Shown piece after piece: positions 1 through 8,788 of a DNA stretch of 64,000 bases. Numbering within the stretch: the stretch's first letter is position 1; every line of letters begins with the position of its first letter. Source of the stretch: Asticcacaulis tiandongensis (GTDB lineage Bacteria; Pseudomonadota; Alphaproteobacteria; Caulobacterales; Caulobacteraceae); the NCBI RefSeq assembly GCF_006475605.1, contig NZ_SSBC01000010.1, positions 806,001 to 870,000 of the forward strand, read 5' to 3'. The notes beneath the pieces were generated by a model. It was not told where the DNA came from. It saw nothing but the letters and a program-made list of their open reading frames with translations, and searched no databases. Both the position numbers and the translations under genes were made by a program.

Positions 1-9
1 CATAACCAT
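1..9 (-). CDS. fliR: Possible start of fliR (cut by window edge)
   Basis: An ATG reading leftwards lies at 9-7, 23 bases after the fliQ stop. Only three codons are visible, so the protein cannot be recognised. The identification as FliR, the export-gate partner of FliQ, rests solely on the usual fliQ-fliR gene order in Caulobacter relatives. Confidence 0.3.
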
Positions 10-32
10 TGTCTTGCGCCGATTCTAGGGGT

Positions 33-296
33 TTACATACTGGCGATCTTGGTGGCCATTTCGGTCATGAAGCCGGACAGCAATACGCCCATCATCGGCA
101 GAAACAGCAGCAGAGCCACAAAGATGGCGATGATCTTTGGGGCGAATACAAGGGTCGCTTCCTGAATCTGGGTCAGGGCCTGAAACAGGCCGACCACCAC
201 ACCGATGACCAGACCGACAAGCATGATCGGCGCACATAACTGGATTACCAGCCAGATCGCGTCGCGCCCTACCCCTAAAACTTCATTGCCTGTCAT
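33..296 (-). CDS. fliQ: Flagellar export gate protein FliQ
   Basis: An 87-residue protein of the normal FliQ length. FliQ is a small inner-membrane component of the flagellar type III export gate and works with FliP and FliR. Two hydrophobic helices are visible (about residues 15-40 and 50-75), separated by the family-typical segment ending TQIQEATL before FAPK. The gene has its own CtrA box 61 bases upstream of the start, which separates it from the flgB-flgC-fliE transcript that ends upstream. The next gene, probably fliR, lies beyond the window edge. Identification is secure from length, topology and the conserved central loop. Confidence 0.95.
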   Translation of the reverse strand: MTGNEVLGVGRDAIWLVIQLCAPIMLVGLVIGVVVGLFQALTQIQEATLVFAPKIIAIFVALLLFLPMMGVLLSGFMTEMATKIASM

Positions 297-356
297 AACC
301 GCTGACCCGCCGCTGGAGACTCAAAAACCAATAGGCAGTTTTTACCCACTCAATGG

Positions 357-371
357 TTAATACGCCATTAA
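357..371. promoter_or_regulatory. CtrA binding box upstream of fliQ
   Basis: The sequence is TTAA, seven bases, TTAA, an exact match to the full CtrA consensus of Caulobacterales. It lies 61 bases before the fliQ start in the short gap after fliE. The fliQ promoter of Caulobacter crescentus is a classic CtrA target, so direct control by CtrA is a strong inference. Confidence 0.8.
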
Positions 372-378
372 TAAATCG

Positions 379-684
379 CTAAATCGGCATCCTGAGGATT
401 TCCTGATAGGCGGAAATCACCTGATCACGAATAGCAATGACACTTTCTAATGAGGCTTCTGCCGAGGCTACCGCGGTGACCGCATCAATCAGTTCGGCCT
501 TGCCCTGCGATTGCTGCAACATCATGTTTTCCGCGTGAGCCGTCGTTTTCTGGGTCTGCTCAATCGCACCCTGAAGCATTTTTGAAAAATCAGAAGCGAC
601 CTGTGTCGGCTGTGCCGTCCCCCCTAACGGAGAGACCTGCCCCATAACGGCCCCATAGGCTTTGGCAGCATAAAGCGGTGTCAT
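379..684 (-). CDS. fliE: Flagellar hook-basal body complex protein FliE
   Basis: A 101-residue protein with the FliE layout: a variable N-terminus, then a conserved C-terminal half rich in Ala and Gln containing QQSQGKAELIDAVTAV, and ending in the family-typical RDQVISAYQEILRMPI. FliE forms the junction between the MS ring and the proximal rod. It is the last gene of the flgB-flgC-fliE unit and starts only four bases after the flgC stop, so it is probably translationally coupled. The order flgB-flgC-fliE is common across bacteria, which supports the call. Confidence 0.95.
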   Translation of the reverse strand: MTPLYAAKAYGAVMGQVSPLGGTAQPTQVASDFSKMLQGAIEQTQKTTAHAENMMLQQSQGKAELIDAVTAVASAEASLESVIAIRDQVISAYQEILRMPI

Positions 685-688
685 TTAC

Positions 689-1111
689 TTACCTTCTCAG
701 CAGGTCGAGAATTTTCTGATCCATCGAACGCGCGGTTTCGATGACATTGAGGTTGGCCTCATAGGCGCGCTGCGCCTCGCGCATATCCATCGATTCGATC
801 AGGGTCGAAACATTGGGTTTCTTAACGTAGCCGTTTTCATCAGCGGCCGGATGGCTCGGGTCATAGGCCAGTGTAAAGGACGAATCATCGGGCCTGACCT
901 GAGCCAGCTTGACGCCCATGGCCCCGTCGATATTGCGCGTCTCAAAGACCGGAATCCGCCGCCGGTAAGGGTCAGCCCCCGGTGTCAGGCCGGTCGAATC
1001 GGCATTGGCGATATTTTCCGCGACAATGCGCATCCGCGCCTGCTGCGTCTTAAGCGCACTGGCGGCGACGGACATGACCGGATTGGACGGCGGGGTCTTG
1101 TTGATGGCCAT
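689..1111 (-). CDS. flgC: Flagellar basal-body rod protein FlgC
   Basis: A 140-residue proximal rod protein. The N-terminal rod signature is visible around residues 13-40 (AASALKTQQARMRIVAENIANA), and the C-terminal half carries the matching coiled-coil segment EAQRAYEANLNVIETARSMD that packs with the N-terminus in rod proteins. It is exported without a cleaved signal through the flagellar type III system. The gene sits between flgB (10 bases upstream) and fliE (4 bases downstream) in one operon. Confidence 0.96.
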   Translation of the reverse strand: MAINKTPPSNPVMSVAASALKTQQARMRIVAENIANADSTGLTPGADPYRRRIPVFETRNIDGAMGVKLAQVRPDDSSFTLAYDPSHPAADENGYVKKPNVSTLIESMDMREAQRAYEANLNVIETARSMDQKILDLLRR

Positions 1112-1121
1112 ATCTTAACCT

Positions 1122-1532
1122 CTACCTACCGGGAGCCTTGCCCGCCATGCGGATCAGGCCAAGTGATTTCTGATAAAAACCGATAGCGGCTTCAAACTGC
1201 ATCCGGCTTTCGGCCATTTTGAGCATCTGCTCCTCAAGGACGACCTGATTTCCGTCCATAGTGGTCTCCGAATCAGGCGATATGACTGAACGATGCGCTG
1301 ACGACCCGCCCTGTATGTCCATATGTCCGGCATTGGTCAGGCGTAAAGGCACTGAATTATTCTGGGTGTCGCCAGCCAGAACGGCGGCAAAATCCACCGG
1401 CTTGAGGTCGCGCGGGCGAAACCCCGGCGTTGAGGCATTGGCGACGTTTTGCGCCACCACCTTTTGCCGCTCCCCCAGCCAGCCCATCTTGGTTTGCAGG
1501 GCGCCGAACAGACCAATCTTGTCGAGATTCAC
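1122..1532 (-). CDS. flgB: Flagellar basal-body rod protein FlgB
   Basis: A 136-residue proximal rod protein. The N-terminal rod motif VVAQNVANASTPGFRPRDLK is clear at about residues 26-45, and the C-terminus has the expected LEEQMLKMAESRMQFEAA amphipathic segment. It is first in the flgB-flgC-fliE operon and divergent from fliO. The 140-base gap between them holds a CtrA box, so expression early in the flagellar cascade is likely. Confidence 0.96.
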   Translation of the reverse strand: MNLDKIGLFGALQTKMGWLGERQKVVAQNVANASTPGFRPRDLKPVDFAAVLAGDTQNNSVPLRLTNAGHMDIQGGSSAHRSVISPDSETTMDGNQVVLEEQMLKMAESRMQFEAAIGFYQKSLGLIRMAGKAPGR

Positions 1533-1624
1533 GCTATACCCTCCTTACCTGAAAACGGCGACTCAGCCTAACTAGGCTTATTCGGCAAATAATGCCCATC
1601 CTTTGGTTAACGAAGTCTTTAAGA

Positions 1625-1640
1625 TTAATTCCGCATTAAC
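1625..1640. promoter_or_regulatory. CtrA binding box between flgB and fliO
   Basis: TTAA at 1625-1628 and TTAAC at 1636-1640 with a seven-base spacer match the full CtrA consensus. The site lies 33 bases before the fliO start and 93 bases before flgB, so it could serve either or both divergent operons. A nearby TTAA pair at eight-base spacing (1608-1623) is off-consensus and was not counted. Confidence 0.75.
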
Positions 1641-1672
1641 CATGACCACTGTCTGAAGGGGGCCCTGCCCAG

Positions 1673-1990
1673 ATGGATTTTCTGTCTATTTTACGCGGCA
1701 TGTTCGCACTGGCGATTGTTCTGGGGCTGATTGTCGGTCTGGCCTATGTGCTGCGCCGTTATGCGCCGCAATGGCTGGCCAAGCTTCAGGCTGAGCGCGG
1801 CCAGAGGCGTATGCAGATTGTCGAAACCCTTGTGCTTGATCCGGCACGGCGTGTGGTTCTGGTGCGCATCGACGATGAGGAGCGCCTGCTGCTTCTGGGG
1901 GAAGGCCGTGAACTTATCGAACCACGTCAGTTGCCTAAGCCACGTCCCCCCGCCCCGCCCACAGTTACGTCGAAGGGGCCGGTGCAATAA
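1673..1990 (+). CDS. fliO: Flagellar biosynthesis protein FliO
   Basis: A 105-residue protein with one N-terminal membrane helix (about residues 9-28), a basic stretch, and a small cytoplasmic domain containing ETLVLDPARRVVLVRIDDEE and LLLGEG, the typical FliO core. The tail is proline-rich. FliO helps assemble FliP into the export gate. The stop and the fliP start overlap as TAATG, which indicates coupled translation. FliO is poorly conserved in general; here the neighbour makes the call firm. Confidence 0.9.
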   Translation: MDFLSILRGMFALAIVLGLIVGLAYVLRRYAPQWLAKLQAERGQRRMQIVETLVLDPARRVVLVRIDDEERLLLLGEGRELIEPRQLPKPRPPAPPTVTSKGPVQ

Positions 1991-2793
1991 TGACCGCCGT
2001 CCGCGCCCTTAAAACGCCGCCTAAATCGCCGTCAAAACTGACCTATCTGCTGATCCTGCTGGCAGGCATAGCCGGTTTTACCCTGATGATTTTCCCGACC
2101 GATGTATTGGCGCAGTCGATCAATCTTGATCTCGGCGAAGGCGGCACCCTGACCGCGCGCGTCATTCAGATGATCGGTCTTTTGACGGTTCTGTCGCTTG
2201 CGCCGTCCATTGTCATCATGACCACGTCGTTTGTGCGCATTGTGGTCGTCTTGTCGCTGCTCAGAACCGCCATTGGCCTGCAACAAAGCCCGCCCAATGC
2301 CGTGCTGATTTCACTGGCCCTGTTTTTGTCGGCCATCGTCATGGCCCCCACCTATCAGCAGGCCTATGATCAGGGTATCCGTCCCTTGATGGATCAGGAA
2401 ATGGAACTGGCGCAGGGGTTTGATGCAGCGTCCGAACCCGTCAAGGTCTTCATGCTGTCACAGGTTTCGCCTAAGGATCTTGACCTGTTTGTGCGCCTGT
2501 CAAAGACTGAACGTCCGGCTCAGGCCATTGACCTGCCGTTGTCGGTGGTCACCCCCGCCTTCATGATTTCCGAACTTAAGACGGCGTTTGAAATCGGCTT
2601 TTTGCTGTTCGTGCCATTTCTGGTCATCGACCTTGTGGTTGCTTCGGTGCTGATGAGCATGGGGATGATGATGCTGCCGCCGGTCATCGTCTCCCTGCCG
2701 TTCAAGCTGATTTTCTTTGTGCTGGTGGACGGCTGGTATCTGGTTTGCGGCTCTCTGGTGGAGAGCTTTATCAAGAGTAGTGGCGGCGGATAG
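1990..2793 (+). CDS. fliP: Flagellar export gate protein FliP
   Basis: A 267-residue inner-membrane protein and core of the flagellar type III export gate. It begins with a cleavable-looking signal (hydrophobic residues 18-40, ending VLAQ), then the hallmark segment IVIMTTSFVRIVVVLSLLR and the PNAVLISLALFLS helix. Later helices include PAFMISELKTAFEIGF and the methionine-rich MSMGMMMLPPVIVSLPFK. Length and motifs are normal. It is the second gene of fliO-fliP and is followed by a hairpin shared with convergent valS. Confidence 0.97.
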   Translation: MTAVRALKTPPKSPSKLTYLLILLAGIAGFTLMIFPTDVLAQSINLDLGEGGTLTARVIQMIGLLTVLSLAPSIVIMTTSFVRIVVVLSLLRTAIGLQQSPPNAVLISLALFLSAIVMAPTYQQAYDQGIRPLMDQEMELAQGFDAASEPVKVFMLSQVSPKDLDLFVRLSKTERPAQAIDLPLSVVTPAFMISELKTAFEIGFLLFVPFLVIDLVVASVLMSMGMMMLPPVIVSLPFKLIFFVLVDGWYLVCGSLVESFIKSSGGG

Positions 2794-2800
2794 AGCCGCG

Positions 2801-2827
2801 TCCTCCCCCGCTTTTTGCAGGGGAGGA
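2801..2827. terminator. Hairpin between convergent fliP and valS
   Basis: CCTCCCC at 2802-2808 pairs with GGGGAGG at 2820-2826 around a loop that contains a T run. It lies 8 bases after fliP and 10 bases before the valS stop, so it probably terminates both transcripts. Confidence 0.6.
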
Positions 2828-2836
2828 TGATAGAGC

Positions 2837-5542
2837 CTAAAGGGCCGCCTTGAGCCGCTCCAGCGCCGCGCTCAGGCGGGCCTTACCGTTTTCGGCATCG
2901 CTGAGGCGCTCACGGTTTTCTTCAATGACTTCGTCAGGTGCCTTGCGCACAAACTCAGGATTATCAAGCTTGCGACGCGTGCCGTCGATAGTCTTGTCGA
3001 ACGCAGCGATTTCCTTGGCGAGACGTGCGGTCTCGGCCTGAAGGTCTATGAATTCAGCAATGCTCAGTTGCCCCGTAGCCTCAGAAATCACAAACGGTAT
3101 GGAGCCCGCAGGGGCATTATCGGAAACACCCACCTCTGACAGACGTGCCAGAAACAGGATCAGGTCGCGGTGCGTGCCGATCCAGTTTTGCGTATCACCA
3201 TTGGCACCGGTCAGGCTCAGTGGCACCTTGGCCGAACCCGGTACGTTCATTTCCGAGCGCACCGAACGGACTTCCGAGATCAGGTCGATCAGCCAGTTAA
3301 TTTCCTTATCGGCCGCCGCATCAATAGCCGCCGCGTCATAAACGGGCCAGCTTTCGGTAATCAGATCATTGGCACGGTTTGTACCCGTCGCCCCCCACAG
3401 TTCTTCGGTGATGAACGGCATGACCGGATGCAGCAGGATCAGGCACTGATCGAGCACCCAGGCCGTCATGGCCTGCGTTTCGGCCTTAGCTGCCGCATCG
3501 TCGCCATTAAGAATTGGCTTTGACAGTTCGACATACCAGTCGCAGACGACGTTCCACACGAACTTATAGAGCGCATTGGCCGCGTCATCGAAGGCGCAGG
3601 CCTCAAGGGCTTCGGTGACCGTTTTGATGGTCTTGTGCGTCTCGCCGCGTATCCAGCGATTGAGCGTCAGGTTCACCGTCGCGGGATCGAACCCGTCAAC
3701 CGTGGCGCATTCGTTCATCTGGGCAAAGCGGTGCGCATTCCACAGCTTGGTGGAGAAATTACGATACCCTTCAATGCGTTGCTTGGCTAACTTAATGTCA
3801 CGCCCCTGCCCTGACATGGCCACCAGCGTGAACCTGAGCGGGTCAGCGCCATACTCATCGACCAGCACCAGCGGGTCGAGCACATTGCCCTTGGACTTCG
3901 ACATCTTCTGCCCCTTCTCGTCGCGGACAAGGGCATTGATGAAGACGCGCTCAAACGGAGCCTTGCCGGTAAAGTGCAGGCCCATCATCATCATGCGGGC
4001 AACCCAGAAGAAGATGATGTCAAAACCGGTAATCAGGGTGTGGGTCGGATAGAATTTCTGGAAATCCGGCGCGTTTTCATCGGGCCAGCCCATGGTCGAA
4101 AACGGCCACAGCGCCGATGAGAACCAGGTATCGAGAACGTCCTCGTCCTGAGTCAGTTCAACCGCCTTGCCATAATGGGCAATGGCAGCAGCATTAGCCT
4201 CTGCCTCAGACATTTCGACAAAGATATGCCCGTCCGGCCCGAACCATGCGGGGATGCGATGACCCCACCATAGCTGGCGCGAGACGCACCACGGCTCAAT
4301 GTTGCGCAGCCATTCGAAATAGGTCTTTTCCCAGTTCTTAGGCTCAAACACCGTGCGGCCATCCTCGACCGCCGCCAGCGCTTCCTTGGCCAGTTCGGCG
4401 GCATTGACATACCACTGATCGGTCAGGAAGGGTTCGATGACGACGCCGGAACGGTCGCCGTGCGGGACAATATGCTTTGTTTTCTCGATCCCCTTCAGCC
4501 AGCCCTCGGCCTCAGCTCGGGCAACGATTTCCTTACGCGCAACAAAACGATCCTTGCCGCGATAGGTTTCGGGAACCTCATCGTTCAGGGTAGCGAAGGG
4601 CGTCAGAATATTGATGACCTCAAGATTATGCCGCTTGCCAACGCCGAAATCGTTGAAATCATGTGCCGGTGTGATCTTGACCGCGCCGGTGCCCTTATCC
4701 TTGTCGGCATAGTCGTCGCCAACGATAGGGATACGACGACCAACGATCGGCAGGATAACGTCCTTACCGATCAGATGCTTATACCGCTCATCCTCAGGAT
4801 GCACGGCCACAGCGGTGTCACCCAGCATGGTTTCAGGCCGCGTCGTCGCCACGACAATATAGTCGCGCGTCTCAAACGTCTCATTGCCCTCTTCATCCTT
4901 AACCGGATGCTGATAGGTCAGACCATCCGCCAGTTGGTAGGCAAAGTGCCAGTAATGGCCATCGACCTCTTTCTGCTCGACCTCAAGGTCGGAAATCGCC
5001 GTCTGGAAATGCGGGTCCCAGTTGACCAGACGCTTGTCACGATAGATCAGACCCTGCTTATGCAGGGTGACAAACACCTTACGCACCGCATCCGACAGGC
5101 CCTCGTCCAGCGTAAAGCGTTCCCGCGACCAGTCGCACGACGCCCCCAGACGACGCAACTGACGCACAATCGCGCCGCCCGATTCCGCTTTCCATTCCCA
5201 GATTTTTTCGACAAAGGCTTCGCGGCCCATATCGCGGCGGTTCATATTGCCTGCCGCCAGTTGACGCTCAACGACCATCTGAGTCGCGATGCCTGCATGG
5301 TCGGTACCTGGCAACCAAAGGGCCGCCTTACCACGCATACGCTCAAAGCGGATCAGAACGTCCTGAAGCGTGTTGTTCAGCGCATGGCCGATATGCAGCG
5401 ATCCTGTCACATTGGGGGGCGGAATGACGATGGAAAACGGTTCGGCCTCTTCATCCTCACGCGGCTTAAACGCGCCAGACTGTTCCCACTTCTCATAGAG
5501 ACGCGGCTCAACGGTTTTCGGATCGAAGTTTTTTTCCAGCAT
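2837..5542 (-). CDS. valS: Valyl-tRNA synthetase
   Basis: A 901-residue class I aminoacyl-tRNA synthetase that charges tRNA-Val. The HIGH signature is at residues 50-53 after PPPNVTGSL, and KMSKS lies near residue 545. The intervening CP1 editing domain includes [17 protein letters not shown], and the C-terminal coiled coil (about residues 835-900) is rich in Lys, Arg and Glu. Length is normal for bacterial ValRS. It is followed on the same strand by nothing, and preceded by popZ 105 bases upstream, as in Caulobacter. The track also contains long antisense reading frames here, which I treat as shadows. Confidence 0.98.
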   Translation of the reverse strand: MLEKNFDPKTVEPRLYEKWEQSGAFKPREDEEAEPFSIVIPPPNVTGSLHIGHALNNTLQDVLIRFERMRGKAALWLPGTDHAGIATQMVVERQLAAGNMNRRDMGREAFVEKIWEWKAESGGAIVRQLRRLGASCDWSRERFTLDEGLSDAVRKVFVTLHKQGLIYRDKRLVNWDPHFQTAISDLEVEQKEVDGHYWHFAYQLADGLTYQHPVKDEEGNETFETRDYIVVATTRPETMLGDTAVAVHPEDERYKHLIGKDVILPIVGRRIPIVGDDYADKDKGTGAVKITPAHDFNDFGVGKRHNLEVINILTPFATLNDEVPETYRGKDRFVARKEIVARAEAEGWLKGIEKTKHIVPHGDRSGVVIEPFLTDQWYVNAAELAKEALAAVEDGRTVFEPKNWEKTYFEWLRNIEPWCVSRQLWWGHRIPAWFGPDGHIFVEMSEAEANAAAIAHYGKAVELTQDEDVLDTWFSSALWPFSTMGWPDENAPDFQKFYPTHTLITGFDIIFFWVARMMMMGLHFTGKAPFERVFINALVRDEKGQKMSKSKGNVLDPLVLVDEYGADPLRFTLVAMSGQGRDIKLAKQRIEGYRNFSTKLWNAHRFAQMNECATVDGFDPATVNLTLNRWIRGETHKTIKTVTEALEACAFDDAANALYKFVWNVVCDWYVELSKPILNGDDAAAKAETQAMTAWVLDQCLILLHPVMPFITEELWGATGTNRANDLITESWPVYDAAAIDAAADKEINWLIDLISEVRSVRSEMNVPGSAKVPLSLTGANGDTQNWIGTHRDLILFLARLSEVGVSDNAPAGSIPFVISEATGQLSIAEFIDLQAETARLAKEIAAFDKTIDGTRRKLDNPEFVRKAPDEVIEENRERLSDAENGKARLSAALERLKAAL

Positions 5543-5646
5543 CGGGTATTAACCAGGCGTAAGAGTACAAACAGAAACGGCGTCCTTAACACAGGACGCC
5601 GTGAACTTAACAGAGTGAAAGCGTGATTTTAACGTCGTGCCATAAT

Positions 5647-6189
5647 CTAGCGACGCGATTGGCGCGCCAACCGCTCCACCTCTTCACGCACCGCCGATTC
5701 GACCACGGCAGGCAGATTTGAGTCAAGCCAGTCTTTCAGCATCGGACGCAGAAGCTCGGTCAGCAGGTCTTCTATGGTGCGGCCTTCGCGCGGCAGGGCG
5801 CTTGAGGAGGTCAGTTGACCAAAGGCCGAAATCGCCGAAGCGGCCGAGCGTTCCGACAGGAGGCTGCTGGCCGAAGCGGTCGCGGCCACGGCGGCAGCGG
5901 CGGCCATAGGCTCATAGGCGTCAATATCGCCAATAGACATGGAGGGGCGGCTGTCTTCGATAGGTGTCGTCAGTTCCAGCACGTCTTCGTCCTCAGGTGC
6001 AGCGTCAAAAGACACCTCTTCTTGTGGCTCCGGCTCATACTGAGGGGCCGCTTCCACGGCAGGCTCAGGCGTGTCCTCAACGGCTTCCGGTGCCTCGTCT
6101 TCGGGCGCGGCATCATCTTCCGAAATAATCCGGCGGATGGAAGCGAGGATTTCCTCCATAGTAGGTTCGTGCGCGGACTGATCGGACAT
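5647..6189 (-). CDS. popZ: Polar organizing protein PopZ
   Basis: About 180 residues. PopZ self-assembles into a polar matrix that anchors ParB/centromere complexes and recruits cell-cycle regulators in Caulobacterales. The N-terminal helix EPTMEEILASIRRIISEDD is nearly identical to my memory of Caulobacter PopZ. A long acidic linker rich in Glu, Pro and Ala follows, and the C-terminal oligomerisation region GRTIEDLLTELLRPMLKDWL then LPAVVESAVREEVERL is present. Unlike the proline-dominated linker I recall from C. crescentus, this one includes an alanine-rich stretch before the C-terminal helices. I chose the ATG at 6189, matching the known N-terminus; a GTG lies four codons upstream. Confidence 0.95.
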   Translation of the reverse strand: MSDQSAHEPTMEEILASIRRIISEDDAAPEDEAPEAVEDTPEPAVEAAPQYEPEPQEEVSFDAAPEDEDVLELTTPIEDSRPSMSIGDIDAYEPMAAAAAVAATASASSLLSERSAASAISAFGQLTSSSALPREGRTIEDLLTELLRPMLKDWLDSNLPAVVESAVREEVERLARQSRR

Positions 6190-6346
6190 GTCGTGAATCA
6201 CTCGAATGAGAATAAACCTGCGTCATAAAGACATGGCTTGGGGGTTTTTGGCAACCTTTAAGCGCGATTTCAGGCGGGGAAGTTCGCCTTACAGGTTATT
6301 TTCCTATGTATAACAGGCTTGTAAACGCCCCTAAGGCTCGCCGACC

Positions 6347-7753
6347 CTATTCGCCAGACACCACCAGACCGTCGACGGCGCGAATCAAAGGCTCCAGCGG
6401 TGTGGCGCCTTTATTTTTGACCGCGTCGAAATTCGCCGCTGGATCATAGGTTTCAATCCCCGCCACCAGCGCATCGGCCCTGAGGTCACCGGTGACCGCC
6501 AGAAGCTGCGCCGAGGCCAGATATTCGGAGCGTTCGGCATCAATCAGCGCCAGTTGCGCCTGACGCAGTTCCTGCTCGGCATTCAGTACTTCGATATTGG
6601 TGCGCAGTCCCACACCCTGCTCAAGACGCACCCCTTCGGCAGCGACAGAGGCGGCGCGCACCTGCTCGCGATTAGCCGAGGCACCGGCGCGGGCGGCATT
6701 CATATTGCCCCAGTTGGTCGCGGTTTGCTGCACAACCTCACGGCGGCTCAGTTCGACCGAAATGCGCTGGGCATTATAGTTTTCCGATGCCTGACGCACA
6801 CGTGAACTATTGAGTCCCGAGGTAAACAAAGGCACGGTGACGCGTATGCCTGCGGTCGCCACATCACGGCTTCCTAAATCACGGAAATCATTGGTCGGCG
6901 CATTGACGCCATAGGAGGCCGTCAAACCGACATTCGGCCCCAGACCGGAACGGGCCTGAGAGACACGTGACCGTGCGGCGGCTTCGCTGTATTGCGCAGC
7001 ACGCAAGGACGGATTGTTGTTTTCGGCGCGGTTAAGGGCCTGCGTGAAATCGTTTGGCACCTGTAAGGCCGGTGCAGGATCAAGGGCAACCGGTGACTGA
7101 CCGACAATCGCCACATAGGCGGCACGACTGGCATCAAGCTTCGCCTGCGCCGCCGATACAGCCGCCGAGGCTGCGGCCAGACGCGCTTCGGATTGCGCCA
7201 CATCGGTGCGGGTCAGTTCACCGACCTCAAAACGGGCGCGGGTTTCCTCAAGCTGCTGATTGAGGACCGCATAGCTTTCCTGCTGGATGCGCAGGGCCTC
7301 CTGATCGCGGCGCACGGCGGTATAGACGTCTATGACCTGCAGGAGCACCTGTGATTCGATGGTGCGCAGGTCTTCCTGACCAGCGCGCACGTCAGCTTCG
7401 GCCGCATTCAGGCCAGAGGTCAGGCCGCCTGAGCTAAACAATGGTTGGCTGGCGGACAAACTAAGACCGGTGGTTGATTTCGTACCCTGTAGCCCCGGGT
7501 CCTGATAGCCGATATCGGCCCCGAGGCTAAGGGATGGCCCCAGACCGGAACGGGCCTGTACATAGTTTTCGTCATTGGCCCGCTGCAGGGCACGCGCGCG
7601 TTGCAGGGTCGGGTTCTGCGCATAGGCCTGCGCGATGGCGTCAGCCAGACTTTCGGCATTAACAGGCGATACCGCCATAGCGCTCATCAGCGCCAGCAGG
7701 CTCAAAGCCCCCTGCCATTTGAATTTCAGCCGGTTATGTCTTGCGCCCTGCAT
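6347..7753 (-). CDS. tolC: TolC family outer membrane channel protein
   Basis: A 468-residue outer-membrane efflux/type I secretion channel. A signal peptide covers about residues 1-33 (hydrophobic LSLLALMSAMAV, cleavage after VNA). Two homologous OEP halves follow, each starting with the RSGLGP segment that opens a beta strand; these two segments are encoded by identical DNA 600 bases apart. Helical coiled-coil regions rich in Ala, Gln and Arg fill the periplasmic tunnel. The popZ-tolC neighbourhood matches Caulobacter, where such proteins serve S-layer or drug export. No inner-membrane partner is present nearby, so the substrate cannot be read from context. Confidence 0.93.
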   Translation of the reverse strand: MQGARHNRLKFKWQGALSLLALMSAMAVSPVNAESLADAIAQAYAQNPTLQRARALQRANDENYVQARSGLGPSLSLGADIGYQDPGLQGTKSTTGLSLSASQPLFSSGGLTSGLNAAEADVRAGQEDLRTIESQVLLQVIDVYTAVRRDQEALRIQQESYAVLNQQLEETRARFEVGELTRTDVAQSEARLAAASAAVSAAQAKLDASRAAYVAIVGQSPVALDPAPALQVPNDFTQALNRAENNNPSLRAAQYSEAAARSRVSQARSGLGPNVGLTASYGVNAPTNDFRDLGSRDVATAGIRVTVPLFTSGLNSSRVRQASENYNAQRISVELSRREVVQQTATNWGNMNAARAGASANREQVRAASVAAEGVRLEQGVGLRTNIEVLNAEQELRQAQLALIDAERSEYLASAQLLAVTGDLRADALVAGIETYDPAANFDAVKNKGATPLEPLIRAVDGLVVSGE

Positions 7754-7822
7754 GAGAGTGTCCCTGTTATTACCGCAAGCACTAATGACAGAACAAATCC
7801 GCTTTGGCGAGTTACGGATTTT

Positions 7823-8452
7823 TCAGAATACAAAAGCGGGCTTTGCTTCGAAACCGGGCAGAATGGACGGCGACGAATCAAACACGTCAGTTTCCGACAC
7901 ACCGCTGGCGATACGGCTAAAGAGCTTCGCCTTGCCAATGGCACTGGTGCGCACCACGACCGCCAGACGCCCGCCCATGGCCAGAGCATCAGTCCAGCCC
8001 GCCGGAACCTCTGAGACAGCCCCTTCGGAGATGATCAGGTCATAAGCCCCTTCGGCAGCGGTTTTCAGGTCCTGCGTGACCGTCTCTACCCCAAGCTCGG
8101 TCAGATAAGGCTCGATCACGCTAAGCACGCGGGCATCGCCTTCCTGTGCGGTGACCTTAAGACCGGCATGGGCCAGCACCGCTGCGGCATAGGGCGCGGC
8201 AATGGCCAGAACCTTTTGACCTGCTTCGGGTTTCAGAGCGTGCAGCAGCTTGGCGATATCACGCGGGCGCATCAGGGCGCGACCGGGGGCGATCTGGGCC
8301 TCTACCTCTGCATAGGCCGCAAAGGCCTGAGACGGAGCCACAAGGCGCTCACGCTCAATGTGACGCATGGCTTTTTGCAGGGCCGGATCGGTAACGTCAT
8401 TAACCCGCACCTGCGATTCGACCATGTGCTGACGTGCTGTGAAATAATCCAT
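7823..8452 (-). CDS. Protein-L-isoaspartate methyltransferase-like protein with degenerate SAM site
   Basis: A 209-residue member of the PCMT family by overall length and N-terminal pattern (MVESQVRVNDVTDPAL, then IERERLVAP). Family enzymes repair isoaspartyl residues using S-adenosylmethionine. Here motif I, normally a glycine-rich VLEIGTGSGY-like loop, reads VLAIAAPYAA at residues 81-90, so every glycine of the SAM loop is replaced. The downstream DLIISEGAVSEVP segment is recognisable. It lies 69 bases upstream of tolC on the same strand. Loss of SAM binding is an inference; the fold is probably retained. Annotation pipelines would likely call it pcm. Confidence 0.75.
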   Translation of the reverse strand: MDYFTARQHMVESQVRVNDVTDPALQKAMRHIERERLVAPSQAFAAYAEVEAQIAPGRALMRPRDIAKLLHALKPEAGQKVLAIAAPYAAAVLAHAGLKVTAQEGDARVLSVIEPYLTELGVETVTQDLKTAAEGAYDLIISEGAVSEVPAGWTDALAMGGRLAVVVRTSAIGKAKLFSRIASGVSETDVFDSSPSILPGFEAKPAFVF

Positions 8453-8572
8453 CCGACCGGATCCCTTACTAATGACGGCTTGAGGCGCTTATAGGCGGTC
8501 AGGACGGCGGCGGCAATACAGGCGCACCTAACCGTAGCAAATTTTCATGATAACTATTTTGCTGAGTAAGAA

Positions 8573-8646
8573 TGGAGGCCTGACCCGGACTCGAACCGGG
8601 GTACACGGATTTGCAATCCGCTGCGTAACCGCTCCGCCATCAGGCC
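8573..8646 (-). tRNA. tRNA-Cys (GCA)
   Basis: Read on the minus strand, a GGCCTGA/TCAGGCC acceptor stem closes a full cloverleaf with anticodon GCA in the loop between CGGAT and ATCCG. It has discriminator U and an encoded CCA end, as expected for tRNA-Cys. It stands alone between the PIMT-like gene and the chemoreceptor gene. Confidence 0.97.
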
Positions 8647-8788
8647 TCACTTGTATCTGCCCGCCCCGAAGGCGGCAAATTTTGCGGTTCGTCCAGCTAT
8701 CAGATCAGCCACGACACCGCAACGCCTTTGCTGAAAATTTCTACAGAAAACTGACATAAGCGTTAAAACGCCGCAGTTCAGACTACAA

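Noticed and set aside
4460-5626. A 388-codon plus-strand open frame antisense to valS
   Set aside because: Low-complexity, Arg/His-rich translation with no family resemblance; it is the reverse-frame shadow of a highly biased codon usage in valS.
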